Origin: an uncultured Actinomycetes bacterium
GTDB lineage: Bacteria > Actinomycetota > Thermoleophilia > Solirubrobacterales > Thermoleophilaceae
Direction of reading: 5' to 3'
DNA length: 7,005 nt
Assembly (NCBI GenBank): GCA_946481495.1
Contig: CAMLNW010000141.1
Location: forward strand, 1 to 7,005
The notes below the pieces were generated by a model, which saw nothing but the letters and a program-made list of their open reading frames with translations, did not search any database and was not told the DNA's origin. Within the stretch, counting starts at the first letter, position 1; the number at the start of each line of letters is the position of its first letter. The position numbers and the translations under genes are program-made. This document shows positions 1-5,672 of this stretch, piece by piece.

Positions 1-1
1 C

Positions 2-1048
2 GCCGCGGTCGCCTACTTCGGCGGGGACACCAAGCAGATCGTGCCCGAGCTGATCGAGGTCCGCCCGCACCACCTGCCGTCGGTGCCGCGCATCTTCGAG
101 AAGATTTACACCAAGGCGACCGCCGCCGAGGGCGCCAAGAAGAAGATCCTCGACTGGTCGATCGCGACCGGCCGCAAGTACCGCGAGGCCGAGCGCGCCG
201 GCCGCAAGCCCGGCTTCCTGCTCGAGCGCCAGTACGCGCTCGCCGACAAGCTCGCGCTGCACAAGATCCGCAACCTGTTCGGCGGCAACGTCCGCCTCTG
301 CGTCACCGGCGCCGCGCCGATCAGCCAGGAGATCCTCGAGTTCTTCTGGGCCGCCGGCGTGCTGATCCTCGAGGGCTACGGTATGACCGAGACCTCGACC
401 GCCGCGTCGATCAACCGGCCCGACAACTTCAAGTTCGGCACCGTCGGTCTGCCGTTCCCGGGCGTCGAAGTGAAGATCGCCGACGACGGCGAGATCTGCG
501 TCGCTGGCCCGAACATTTTCCAGGGCTACCACAAGAAGGACGACGCGACGCGCGAGACGCTCGTCGACGGCTGGCTGCACACCGGCGACCTCGGCGAGGT
601 CGACAGCGAGGGCTTCGTCAAGATCACCGGCCGCAAGAAGGACATCATCATCACCGCCGGCGGCAAGAACATCACCCCGGCGAACTTCGAGGGCGACATG
701 AAGCAGCACGCGCTCATCAGCCAGTGCGTGATGGTCGGCGACCGCCTCCCCTACCTCACTGCCCTGGTCACGCTCGACCCCGAGGAGGCACCGGAGTACG
801 CGCAGGCGAACGGCCTGCCGACAGACCTCGCCGCACTCACCACGAGCCCCGAGGTCAAGGCCGAGCTCGAGCGTCACATGGGCGAGGTCAACAAGAAGTA
901 CGCCCAGGTCGAGCAGGTCAAGAAGCTGACGATCCTCGCGCATGACCTCTCCCAGGAGACGGGCGAGCTGACACCCACGCTGAAGGTCAAGCGCGCGGTC
1001 GTCGTCGACAAGTACGCCGGCGAGATCGAGGCGATGTACTCGAAGTAG
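2..1048 (+). CDS. Long-chain acyl-CoA synthetase (AMP-forming), 5' end missing
   Basis: Activates long-chain fatty acids to acyl-CoA through an acyl-adenylate, feeding beta-oxidation or lipid synthesis; cytoplasmic or membrane-associated. The reading frame is open from base 2, so the 348 residues seen are the C-terminal part of a protein that in this family is usually about 600 residues; the N-terminal ATP-binding P-loop region lies outside the window. Visible adenylate-forming motifs, numbered from base 2: YGMTET (126-131), GWLHTGDLG (190-198), GRKKDIIITAGGKNI (210-224), and near the C-terminus LTPTLKVKR, which holds the candidate catalytic lysine of the mobile C-terminal domain. The overall look is FadD15-like. 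The GTG at base 41 is internal, because strong family similarity continues upstream of it. It converges on the next gene with one base between the two stop codons. Family assignment is firm; chain-length specificity cannot be read. Confidence 0.95.
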   Translation, partial: AAVAYFGGDTKQIVPELIEVRPHHLPSVPRIFEKIYTKATAAEGAKKKILDWSIATGRKYREAERAGRKPGFLLERQYALADKLALHKIRNLFGGNVRLCVTGAAPISQEILEFFWAAGVLILEGYGMTETSTAASINRPDNFKFGTVGLPFPGVEVKIADDGEICVAGPNIFQGYHKKDDATRETLVDGWLHTGDLGEVDSEGFVKITGRKKDIIITAGGKNITPANFEGDMKQHALISQCVMVGDRLPYLTALVTLDPEEAPEYAQANGLPTDLAALTTSPEVKAELERHMGEVNKKYAQVEQVKKLTILAHDLSQETGELTPTLKVKRAVVVDKYAGEIEAMYSK

Positions 1049-1049
1049 C

Positions 1050-1895
1050 TCAGCCGATCGCGGCAGCGATGCGCTCGGCTAGCCAGAGGTCGCAGAGCCA
1101 ATCGCCCGCGGAGCTGGAGGAGCGGTAGACGATCAGACCGTCGGGGCTGCCCTCGACCTTGACGCCCTTCCAGCGGTTGGACTTGGGCAGGGAGCTGAGG
1201 GAGCGGCCGATGCCGGCGGGGCTGCCGGGGTCGGCGCGGAGGCGGCCGTTCTTGAAGCCGACGTCGAAGTCGGGCAGCGGGATGCCGATCGTGACGGCGC
1301 TGGGGGTGTGGAGCTCGCCGCCGGGGAAGCAGACGGAGACCTGGCGGCCGTGGCGCTCGCCGGACAGGACGACGGCGCCGAGGAAGTCGGGCTCGCCGCC
1401 GCCGCGCAACAGGCTGAACGATTTCGACAGCGCGATCAGGCCGATCAGCGGAGCGCCGATCAGGATCGGGATGAAGGTCCCGAAGAGGTAGATCGGGACG
1501 ACCGCTGCGAAGATCAGCGGGGTGATCAGCCAGCCGATTCGGATACTGCTGCGCACCGTGTCCCATTGGGCGTTGCGCGCCTCGACGGCCTCGCTGGTGA
1601 TCGGGCCGGTGGCGAGCGCCGCCCACAGCTCGGGCTCGCTGAGCGTCGTCGGGTCGGCGATCTCGCCTCGAGGCGGCGTGACCGACGCGGTCTCTCCCGC
1701 TGCTCGCGACACGTCGCGCGCCTGGAGGACGAAGAACGTGACCATGAACAGCGCGATCACGCCGAAGATCAGCGCGAGTGCCGGCTTCGGGTTCGCCTGA
1801 CCGGAGCCCATCGACAACGCAATCGCCGCGACGAGCGCTGCCACGACGACTACGCCAACCAGCCCGAAGACCCCCGACCGCCTGAAGCTGCCCAC
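1050..1895 (-). CDS. Hypothetical four-helix membrane protein, 281 aa
   Basis: I do not recognise this family and assign no function. The protein has hydrophobic segments at about residues 8-29, 39-57, 120-138 and 139-157. The middle two are separated by a polar, probably soluble stretch (60-118) containing PTTLSEPELWAAL. A C-terminal soluble region of about 120 residues follows, ending in GDWLCDLWLAERIA. The even number of helices puts both termini on the same side of the membrane, probably the cytoplasm (positive GSFRRSG N-terminus). The GTG start at 1895 is chosen because it keeps the first helix whole; the next in-frame Met (residue 29) would remove it. There is no Shine-Dalgarno sequence, but a TAGCCT box ends six bases before the start, suggesting a leaderless message. 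It diverges from the glyoxalase gene over 53 bp. Confidence 0.8.
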   Translation of the reverse strand: MGSFRRSGVFGLVGVVVVAALVAAIALSMGSGQANPKPALALIFGVIALFMVTFFVLQARDVSRAAGETASVTPPRGEIADPTTLSEPELWAALATGPITSEAVEARNAQWDTVRSSIRIGWLITPLIFAAVVPIYLFGTFIPILIGAPLIGLIALSKSFSLLRGGGEPDFLGAVVLSGERHGRQVSVCFPGGELHTPSAVTIGIPLPDFDVGFKNGRLRADPGSPAGIGRSLSSLPKSNRWKGVKVEGSPDGLIVYRSSSSAGDWLCDLWLAERIAAAIG

Positions 1896-1901
1896 CGCGC
1901 C

Positions 1902-1907
1902 AGGCTA
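1902..1907 (-). promoter_or_regulatory. Candidate -10 box TAGCCT of a leaderless promoter
   Basis: On the minus strand TAGCCT is followed by exactly six bases (GGCGCG) and then the GTG start of the membrane protein gene. TANNNT is the common actinobacterial -10 form, and this spacing puts transcription initiation at or next to the start codon. A TTGACA lies upstream (1922-1927), but its 14-base spacer is shorter than the usual 16-18, so it may not be a true -35. Confidence 0.55.
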
Positions 1908-1936
1908 TCCGCGACCGCGGTTGTCAACCGGCTCGC

Positions 1937-1942
1937 TAGGCT
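1937..1942 (+). promoter_or_regulatory. Candidate -10 box TAGGCT of a leaderless promoter
   Basis: TAGGCT is followed by exactly six bases (CGGCCC) and the ATG of the glyoxalase gene, with no Shine-Dalgarno sequence between. The same box and spacing recur before the deacylase gene at the right end. No convincing -35 element sits 16-18 bases upstream. Confidence 0.55.
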
Positions 1943-1948
1943 CGGCCC

Positions 1949-2335
1949 ATGGCCTCCTTTCTCCACACCTGCTACCGGATCGGCGACATCGATCGGTCGG
2001 TCGCCTTCTACGAGAAGCTGGGCTTCGAGGAGCGGCGGCGGATGCCAATCGGCGACGAGGCGATCAACGTCTTCATGGGCCTGCCCGATGAGGACGCCGT
2101 GCTCGAGCTGACCTACAACCACGGCGTCGACTCCTACGACCTCGGCACCGGCTACAACCACATCGCCCTGCTCGTCGACGACCTAGACGGCATGCTCGCC
2201 GGACTCGCCCAGTCCGGCATCGAGCCCGAGAAGCCCCCATACCGCCCCGGCGGCCGCACCACCGGCTCACTGATCTGCTTTGTCCGCGACCCGGACGGAT
2301 ATCGGATCGAGCTGATCGGACGACAGCCTGCCTAG
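1949..2335 (+). CDS. gloA: Glyoxalase I (lactoylglutathione lyase), VOC family
   Basis: Isomerises the hemithioacetal of methylglyoxal and a thiol cofactor to the corresponding lactoyl thioester, in the cytoplasm. At 128 residues it is close to the E. coli GloA length. The two VOC beta-alpha-beta repeats are visible, and all four metal ligands of the GloA type line up: His6 (FLHT), Glu53 (VLELTYN), His71 (YNHIAL) and Glu121 (YRIELI). The stretches ELTYNHGVDSYDLGTGYNH and FVRDPDGYRIELI are strongly GloA-like. The sequence is a few residues shorter than E. coli GloA after the second metal-binding strand and lacks its C-terminal tail. The ATG at 1949 is chosen because His6 then sits near the N-terminus, as in the family. 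The physiological thiol is uncertain: many Actinobacteria use mycothiol rather than glutathione. It is transcribed alone, diverging from the membrane protein gene, and followed by a stem-loop. Confidence 0.92.
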   Translation: MASFLHTCYRIGDIDRSVAFYEKLGFEERRRMPIGDEAINVFMGLPDEDAVLELTYNHGVDSYDLGTGYNHIALLVDDLDGMLAGLAQSGIEPEKPPYRPGGRTTGSLICFVRDPDGYRIELIGRQPA

Positions 2336-2340
2336 AAGCA

Positions 2341-2367
2341 CGAAGCCCGCGCGATGCGCGGGCTTCG
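2341..2367 (+). terminator. Perfect 12-bp stem-loop after the glyoxalase gene
   Basis: The arms CGAAGCCCGCGC (2341-2352) and GCGCGGGCTTCG (2356-2367) pair perfectly around a three-base loop, starting five bases after the glyoxalase stop codon. No T-run follows, so it is a U-less intrinsic terminator or an mRNA 3'-end stabiliser. The position, GC content and stem length make termination the most likely role. Confidence 0.75.
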
Positions 2368-2369
2368 CT

Positions 2370-2407
2370 CGTAGCTCAGTGCCGATCGCAATCGGCTCCG
2401 GTCTGCC
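2370..2407 (+). other. Degenerate tRNA 5'-half-like sequence (weak)
   Basis: CGTAGCTCAG (2370-2379) is the usual start of a tRNA D-arm. CTCCGGT (2396-2402) begins 22 bases after the GCTCAG, the distance expected between tRNA position 10 and the anticodon loop at position 32, and would read as anticodon CCG (Arg). The D stem and anticodon stem do not pair properly, and no T-arm follows on this strand, so it is not a working tRNA. It could be chance, but the matching arrangement on the other strand makes a decayed tRNA-Arg copy plausible. Confidence 0.3.
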
Positions 2408-2428
2408 AAACCGATAGCGATGTTAGCG

Positions 2429-2477
2429 CGCCCCCGGCAGGATTCGAACACCGGAGGTAAGACGAGCATCGCTGAGC
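2429..2477 (-). pseudogene. tRNA 3'-end remnant (tRNA-Arg-like), non-functional
   Basis: On the minus strand 2449-2429 reads as the T-loop TTCGAAT, then T-stem strand CCTGC, then CGGGGGC and G. This is what the 3' end of a tRNA with a GCCCCCG acceptor looks like, and it recalls actinobacterial tRNA-Arg. The partner T-stem strand is wrong (CGGTG in place of GCAGG), and no GCCCCCG acceptor strand lies upstream. Further upstream on the same strand are CTCCGGT (2456-2450) and GCTCAG (2477-2472), 21 bases apart start to start, as if a tRNA had lost the segment between anticodon loop and T-loop. tRNA 3' ends are classic integration sites, so this may be an old attachment-site scar; no integrase is visible. 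Confidence 0.45.
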
Positions 2478-2567
2478 ACTAAGCACGACAGAGGCCGTGA
2501 CAGATACAGCATCGCGACGGCCGCGTCACACGCGCAGCGCATCGCCCACAACCGCTGCGGCGCCTGA

Positions 2568-2573
2568 CACGAT
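2568..2573 (+). promoter_or_regulatory. Weak candidate -10 box CACGAT before recQ
   Basis: CACGAT is followed by exactly six bases (GGCTCG) and the GTG start of the helicase gene. It keeps the A and the final T of TANNNT but has C at the first position. No Shine-Dalgarno sequence is present. It is supported mainly by sharing its spacing with three better boxes in the window. Confidence 0.3.
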
Positions 2574-2579
2574 GGCTCG

Positions 2580-4694
2580 GTGACTTCCTCCGCCCCGCCT
2601 CAAGCGTTCGCCGACACGGCTCTCGATCGGCTGCGCACGTTGACCGGCGCCGCGGATGCGGAGTTCAGGCCGGATCAGCTGGAGGCGATTCGGGATGTTG
2701 TCGAGGATCGGGCGCGGGTGCTGTGCGTACAGCGGACGGGCTGGGGGAAGTCGGCGGTGTACTTCGTGGCGACGGCGCTGTTGCGCGAGGCGGGTGCGGG
2801 GCCAACGTTGATCGTGAGCCCGTTGCTGGCGCTGATGCGCAACCAGATCGCGGCGGCGGAGCGGCTGGGGTTACGAGCGCACACGGTCAACAGCACCAAC
2901 CGGGATGAGTGGGAGGACGTGCGGCGGATGCTCGCGGAGGGGAGCGTCGACCTGCTGCTGATCAGCCCGGAGCGGCTGAACAACCCGCGCTTCCGCGACG
3001 ACATGCTGCCGCTGTTCGCGGCGTCGGTCGGGCTGCTGGTGATCGACGAGGCGCACTGCATCTCCGACTGGGGACACGACTTCAGGCCCGACTACCGGCG
3101 CGTCAAGGACATGCTGGACGCGCTGGGGTCCGATGTGGCGGTGCTTGGGACGACCGCCACGGCGAACGACCGGGTCGTGGCCGACGTCATGGAGCAGCTC
3201 GCGCCGGCCGGGAGCACGCCAGGCGACGGCGCGGCCGGGCCGACCGCCGGCCTGCGCTCCTACCGCGGCCCGCTGGCGCGGACGAGCCTGCGGCTCGAGA
3301 CGCTCGACTTGCCGCGACCGGCCGAGCGGCTCGCCTGGCTGGTCGAGAATCTTCCGCAGCTAGAGGGGTCGGGGATCGTCTACACGCTGACCAAGCGCGA
3401 CGCCGAGCAGGTCGCGAGCTTCCTAACCGCGCAGGGCGTGCCAGCGCTCGCCTACAGCGGCGAGCAGGACACCGAGCAGCGGATCGCGACCGAGGAGCGG
3501 CTGCTGCGCAACGAGGTCAAGGCGGTCGTCGCGACGAGCGCGCTCGGCATGGGCTACGACAAGTCCGACCTGACCTTCGTCGTCCACTTCCAGGCGCCTG
3601 GCTCGGTCGTCTCCTATTACCAGCAGGTCGGTCGCGCCGGACGCGGTGTCGACCACGCCGACGTCGTGCTGCTGCGCGGCGGCGAGGACCGCAAGATCCA
3701 GGACTTCTTCATCGAGCAGGCGTTCCCGTCCAAGGAGCGTGTCCGGGCCGTGCTCGCCGAGCTCGAGACCGCCAGCGGCTGCACCACCCGCGAGCTAATG
3801 GCGGTAGTCAACCTCGGCATGGGCCGGCTCGAGGCGATGCTGAAGATCCTCGACGTCGAGGGCGCCGTGCGCCGCGACGGACGCAGCTGGCAGCTCGTCG
3901 CCGGCAGCGATTGGTCCTACGACGCGATGCGCTACGAGCAGGTGACCGCCCTGCGCCGCTCCGAGCAGCAGGCGATGGCCGCCTACGGCGCCGACGGGCG
4001 CTGCCTGATGCGCGTGCTCCAGGAGGAGCTCGACGATCCCGATCCACGCGACTGCGGTCGCTGCTCGGTCTGCACGGCGCCGCGCTTCGCGGCCCCGCCG
4101 GACCCCGGCCTGGTCGAGCTGGCGCAACGCCATCTGCGCTCGCGGCCGATCGAGCTCGACGCGAAGAAGATGGCGCCCGACCCCGAGACCGGCGCGATGC
4201 GCAAGATCTCCGAGGATGCGCGGACCGAGGCCGGCTGGGCGCTGGCGCGGGTCGGCGACGGTGGCTGGTGGCCGGCGATCGAGCGCGGTCTGGCCGCCGG
4301 CCAGCTCAGCGACGAGATCGCGGTCGCGCTCGCCGACATCGTGCGCGGCGCCGGAATGCGGCCTAGCTGGGTGACGTTCATCCCCTCGGCCCGGCTCGCC
4401 GGCGGCGTACTCGAGCGCCTCGCGGAGCAGGTAGGCGCCGAGCTTGGGGTCCCCTACGTCGCACTGATCGAGCGCACCGGCGACCGGCCGCCGCAACGCG
4501 ACATGGCGAACGCCGTTCAGCAAGCGGCGAACGTGCGCGGCGCGTTCAGGATCGCAACCGCGCCGCCCCCAGGGATCGGCCTGCTGATCGACGACCGCCG
4601 CCTGTCCGGCTGGACGATGGCGATGGTCGGCGGTCAGCTGCGCAAGTCAGGCGCCGACGCCATCGTCCCTCTGGCGCTCGCGGCTCTCAACTGA
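2580..4694 (+). CDS. recQ: RecQ-family ATP-dependent DNA helicase with C-terminal phosphoribosyltransferase-like domain
   Basis: A 3'-to-5' superfamily 2 DNA helicase that unwinds branched DNA in recombination and fork repair. All motifs are intact in the 704 residues: FRPDQ (29-33), Walker A QRTGWGKS (51-58), Ia SPLLALM (80-86), DEAH (156-159) with the aromatic loop SDWGHDFRPDY, TTATAN (191-196), IVYTLTKRDAEQ (266-277), and V/VI from VVATSALGMGYDKSD to QQVGRAGRG (316-356). Four zinc-type cysteines (475, 492, 495, 498) follow. There is no HRDC domain. Instead, after a linker, residues about 595-704 resemble a type I phosphoribosyltransferase (ComF-like), with FIPSARLAGGVLERLA and the PRPP-loop-like LLIDDRRLSGWTM (668-680; Asp671, Asp672). 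I recall similar long RecQ proteins in Actinobacteria, so the fusion is probably lineage-typical. The GTG at 2580 is chosen because it gives the normal short lead before motif 0. It stands alone, converging on the aquaporin gene. Confidence 0.95.
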   Translation: MTSSAPPQAFADTALDRLRTLTGAADAEFRPDQLEAIRDVVEDRARVLCVQRTGWGKSAVYFVATALLREAGAGPTLIVSPLLALMRNQIAAAERLGLRAHTVNSTNRDEWEDVRRMLAEGSVDLLLISPERLNNPRFRDDMLPLFAASVGLLVIDEAHCISDWGHDFRPDYRRVKDMLDALGSDVAVLGTTATANDRVVADVMEQLAPAGSTPGDGAAGPTAGLRSYRGPLARTSLRLETLDLPRPAERLAWLVENLPQLEGSGIVYTLTKRDAEQVASFLTAQGVPALAYSGEQDTEQRIATEERLLRNEVKAVVATSALGMGYDKSDLTFVVHFQAPGSVVSYYQQVGRAGRGVDHADVVLLRGGEDRKIQDFFIEQAFPSKERVRAVLAELETASGCTTRELMAVVNLGMGRLEAMLKILDVEGAVRRDGRSWQLVAGSDWSYDAMRYEQVTALRRSEQQAMAAYGADGRCLMRVLQEELDDPDPRDCGRCSVCTAPRFAAPPDPGLVELAQRHLRSRPIELDAKKMAPDPETGAMRKISEDARTEAGWALARVGDGGWWPAIERGLAAGQLSDEIAVALADIVRGAGMRPSWVTFIPSARLAGGVLERLAEQVGAELGVPYVALIERTGDRPPQRDMANAVQQAANVRGAFRIATAPPPGIGLLIDDRRLSGWTMAMVGGQLRKSGADAIVPLALAALN

Positions 4695-4749
4695 CGCGCC
4701 GCCGAAGGATCCTTGGGGTCGAAGCCCCAAGAACCCTTCGCGAGGCGCG
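4695..4749. terminator. Three-tiered bidirectional terminator hairpin
   Basis: This nearly symmetric inverted repeat fills the gap between the convergent recQ and aquaporin genes. Inner stem CTTGGGG/CCCCAAG (4712-4718 with 4725-4731) closes a six-base loop. The middle stem is CGAAGG/CCTTCG (4703-4708 with 4735-4740), across a 3x3 internal loop. The outer stem is CGCGCC/GGCGCG (4695-4700 with 4744-4749), across a 2x3 internal loop. It starts directly after the recQ stop codon and ends six bases before the aquaporin stop codon. It lacks a T-run but works equally on both strands, so a shared U-less terminator is the best reading. Confidence 0.8.
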
Positions 4750-4755
4750 AAACGA

Positions 4756-5481
4756 CTACTGCGCGGCGACCGCCGACTCCTCGAGGTCGACCGGCGGGGT
4801 CCCTGAGAACAGGAAGCGGTGAACCACCGCCGCGAGGATGCCGCCGACGAGCGGCGCGACTATGAACAGCCACAACTGCTCGATCGCCCAATCGCCGACG
4901 AACAGCGCCGGGCCGATGCTGCGCGCCGGGTTGACCGACGTGTTGTCGATCGGTATCCCGACCAGATGGATCAGCACGAGGACCAGGCCGATCGGAATGC
5001 CGGCGAAGGCGACGCTGGCGATCCGATCGGTCGACGCGAGCACCGTGAACACGAGGAACGCGGTCAGCAGGATCTCCGCCGCGAACACCGCGCCCCATGG
5101 GTAACCATCCGGCGAGTGGGCGCCGTAGCCGTTGGCTCCGAGCCCCTCGACGCCGGCGTCATAGCCCGCCTTGCGCGCCGACACGATCGCCAGCAGCAGA
5201 CCGGCCGCGGCGATCGCCCCAAGGATCTGCGCGGCCCAGTAACGGACAGACTCGCCGATGTCGATCCGGCCCGATACCAACAGGCCGATCGTCACCGCCG
5301 GGTTGATGTGACAACCCGACACCGGGCCGATCGCATAGGCCATCGCCAACAGCGATAGGCCGAAGGCGAACGCAATGCCCAAGAACCCGATCTGCTCACC
5401 GGCGATCACCGCCGCGCCTACACCTCCGAAGACCAATACGAAGGTCCCAAGGAACTCCGCTCCAGCCCGCCTCATAGACAT
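4756..5481 (-). CDS. aqpZ: AqpZ-type aquaporin (MIP family water channel)
   Basis: A tetrameric inner-membrane water channel of the MIP family with six helices and two re-entrant loops. At 241 residues it is close to E. coli AqpZ (231). Both pore motifs are intact: SGCHINPAVTIGL in loop B and NTSVNPARSIGPALF in loop E. The four residues of the AqpZ selectivity filter are all recognisable by position: Phe in AFAFGL, His in LIHLVGIP, and Thr and Arg in NTSVNPAR. This predicts a narrow water-selective pore rather than a glycerol channel. ANGYGAHSPDGY is also an AqpZ hallmark. The start at 5481 (MSMRRAGAEFLGTF) is chosen because GGGAG lies five bases upstream and homology begins there. The frame stays open to 5700, but the extra 73 codons run through palindromes and a hairpin and resemble nothing. 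It converges on recQ; regulation probably involves the long structured upstream region. Confidence 0.94.
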   Translation of the reverse strand: MSMRRAGAEFLGTFVLVFGGVGAAVIAGEQIGFLGIAFAFGLSLLAMAYAIGPVSGCHINPAVTIGLLVSGRIDIGESVRYWAAQILGAIAAAGLLLAIVSARKAGYDAGVEGLGANGYGAHSPDGYPWGAVFAAEILLTAFLVFTVLASTDRIASVAFAGIPIGLVLVLIHLVGIPIDNTSVNPARSIGPALFVGDWAIEQLWLFIVAPLVGGILAAVVHRFLFSGTPPVDLEESAVAAQ

Positions 5482-5486
5482 GACCG

Positions 5487-5491
5487 CTCCC
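5487..5491 (-). promoter_or_regulatory. Shine-Dalgarno GGGAG that fixes the aquaporin start
   Basis: On the minus strand GGGAG ends five bases before the ATG at 5481 and eleven before the second in-frame ATG at 5475, so the first ATG is favoured. It is the clearest ribosome binding site in the window; the other starts I can place mostly lack one. Confidence 0.65.
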
Positions 5492-5574
5492 ATCGCGAGA
5501 AGTACAGGGACGTACCTCTGGAGCATCGCACGTCCGGCGGAGCGTCTCGCGAATCTGTGTCGATTTGCGGGAGC

Positions 5575-5596
5575 TTCTACGTCCGAGAACGTAAAA
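5575..5596 (-). repeat. Second hairpin that pairs the U-tract of the aquaporin leader
   Basis: On the minus strand TTTTACGT (5596-5589) can pair with ACGTAGAA (5582-5575) around a six-base loop, eight pairs with one G-U. The four T are the same T-run that follows the GC-rich hairpin immediately upstream. The two structures abut without sharing stem bases, so this could be a simple extra stem or part of a termination switch. Confidence 0.4.
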
Positions 5597-5631
5597 GCCC
5601 CCGACCGCAATTGGAGGGAGCGGCCGGGGGC
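5593..5631 (-). terminator. Intrinsic terminator or attenuator upstream of the aquaporin gene
   Basis: On the minus strand GCCCCCGGCCG (5631-5621) pairs with CGGTCGGGGGC (5607-5597) around a 13-base loop, and TTTT follows directly (5596-5593). All eleven positions pair in minus-strand RNA, one as G-U. On the plus strand that position is an A-C mismatch and no T-run follows, so the signal is directional. It lies about 127 bases after the preceding minus-strand stop codon and about 112 before the aquaporin ATG. It may end the upstream transcript or attenuate a long aquaporin leader. Confidence 0.75.
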
Positions 5632-5634
5632 GCT

Positions 5635-5648
5635 GATCCCTAGGGATC
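5635..5648. repeat. Perfect 14-bp palindrome GATCCCTAGGGATC
   Basis: This uninterrupted self-complementary sequence with a central CTAG lies three bases upstream of the minus-strand terminator stem. CTAG is uncommon in GC-rich genomes. It could be an operator for a dimeric repressor; no matching regulator is visible here. Confidence 0.6.
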
Positions 5649-5672
5649 GCTTAGAAGTATTGCACACGCTTG

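Noticed and set aside
41..1048. Acyl-CoA synthetase starting at the GTG at 41
   Set aside because: The frame is open to base 2 with family-like sequence (AYFGGDTKQI) before it, and the N-terminal half of the enzyme would be missing; the gene is cut by the window edge.
874..1626. 250-residue minus-strand frame
   Set aside because: Very Arg/Pro-rich, overlaps the acyl-CoA synthetase and the membrane protein gene in another frame; typical GC-rich shadow.
1921..1927. TTGTCAA/TTGACAA as a shared -35 for both divergent promoters
   Set aside because: Spacers to the two -10 boxes are about 10 and 14 bases, too short for a normal sigma-70-type promoter.
1308..2111. 267-residue plus-strand frame
   Set aside because: Antisense to the membrane protein and overlapping the glyoxalase gene, with Arg/Asp-rich composition; shadow.
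2360..2490. A functional tRNA gene in the gap before recQ
   Set aside because: On neither strand do acceptor, D, anticodon and T stems pair together; only fragments remain.
2493..2522. GGCCGT/ACGGCC inverted repeat upstream of recQ
   Set aside because: Six-bp arms with an 18-base loop are expected by chance in such GC-rich DNA.
2909..4366. 485-residue plus-strand frame inside recQ
   Set aside because: Arg/Ala-rich shadow; the overlapping recQ frame has every helicase motif.
3795..4523. 242-residue minus-strand frame opposite recQ
   Set aside because: No recognisable motifs and fully antisense to the zinc and C-terminal regions of recQ.
5495..5520. GTAC-GTAC mini hairpin before the aquaporin ribosome site
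   Set aside because: Only four continuous pairs; too short to call.
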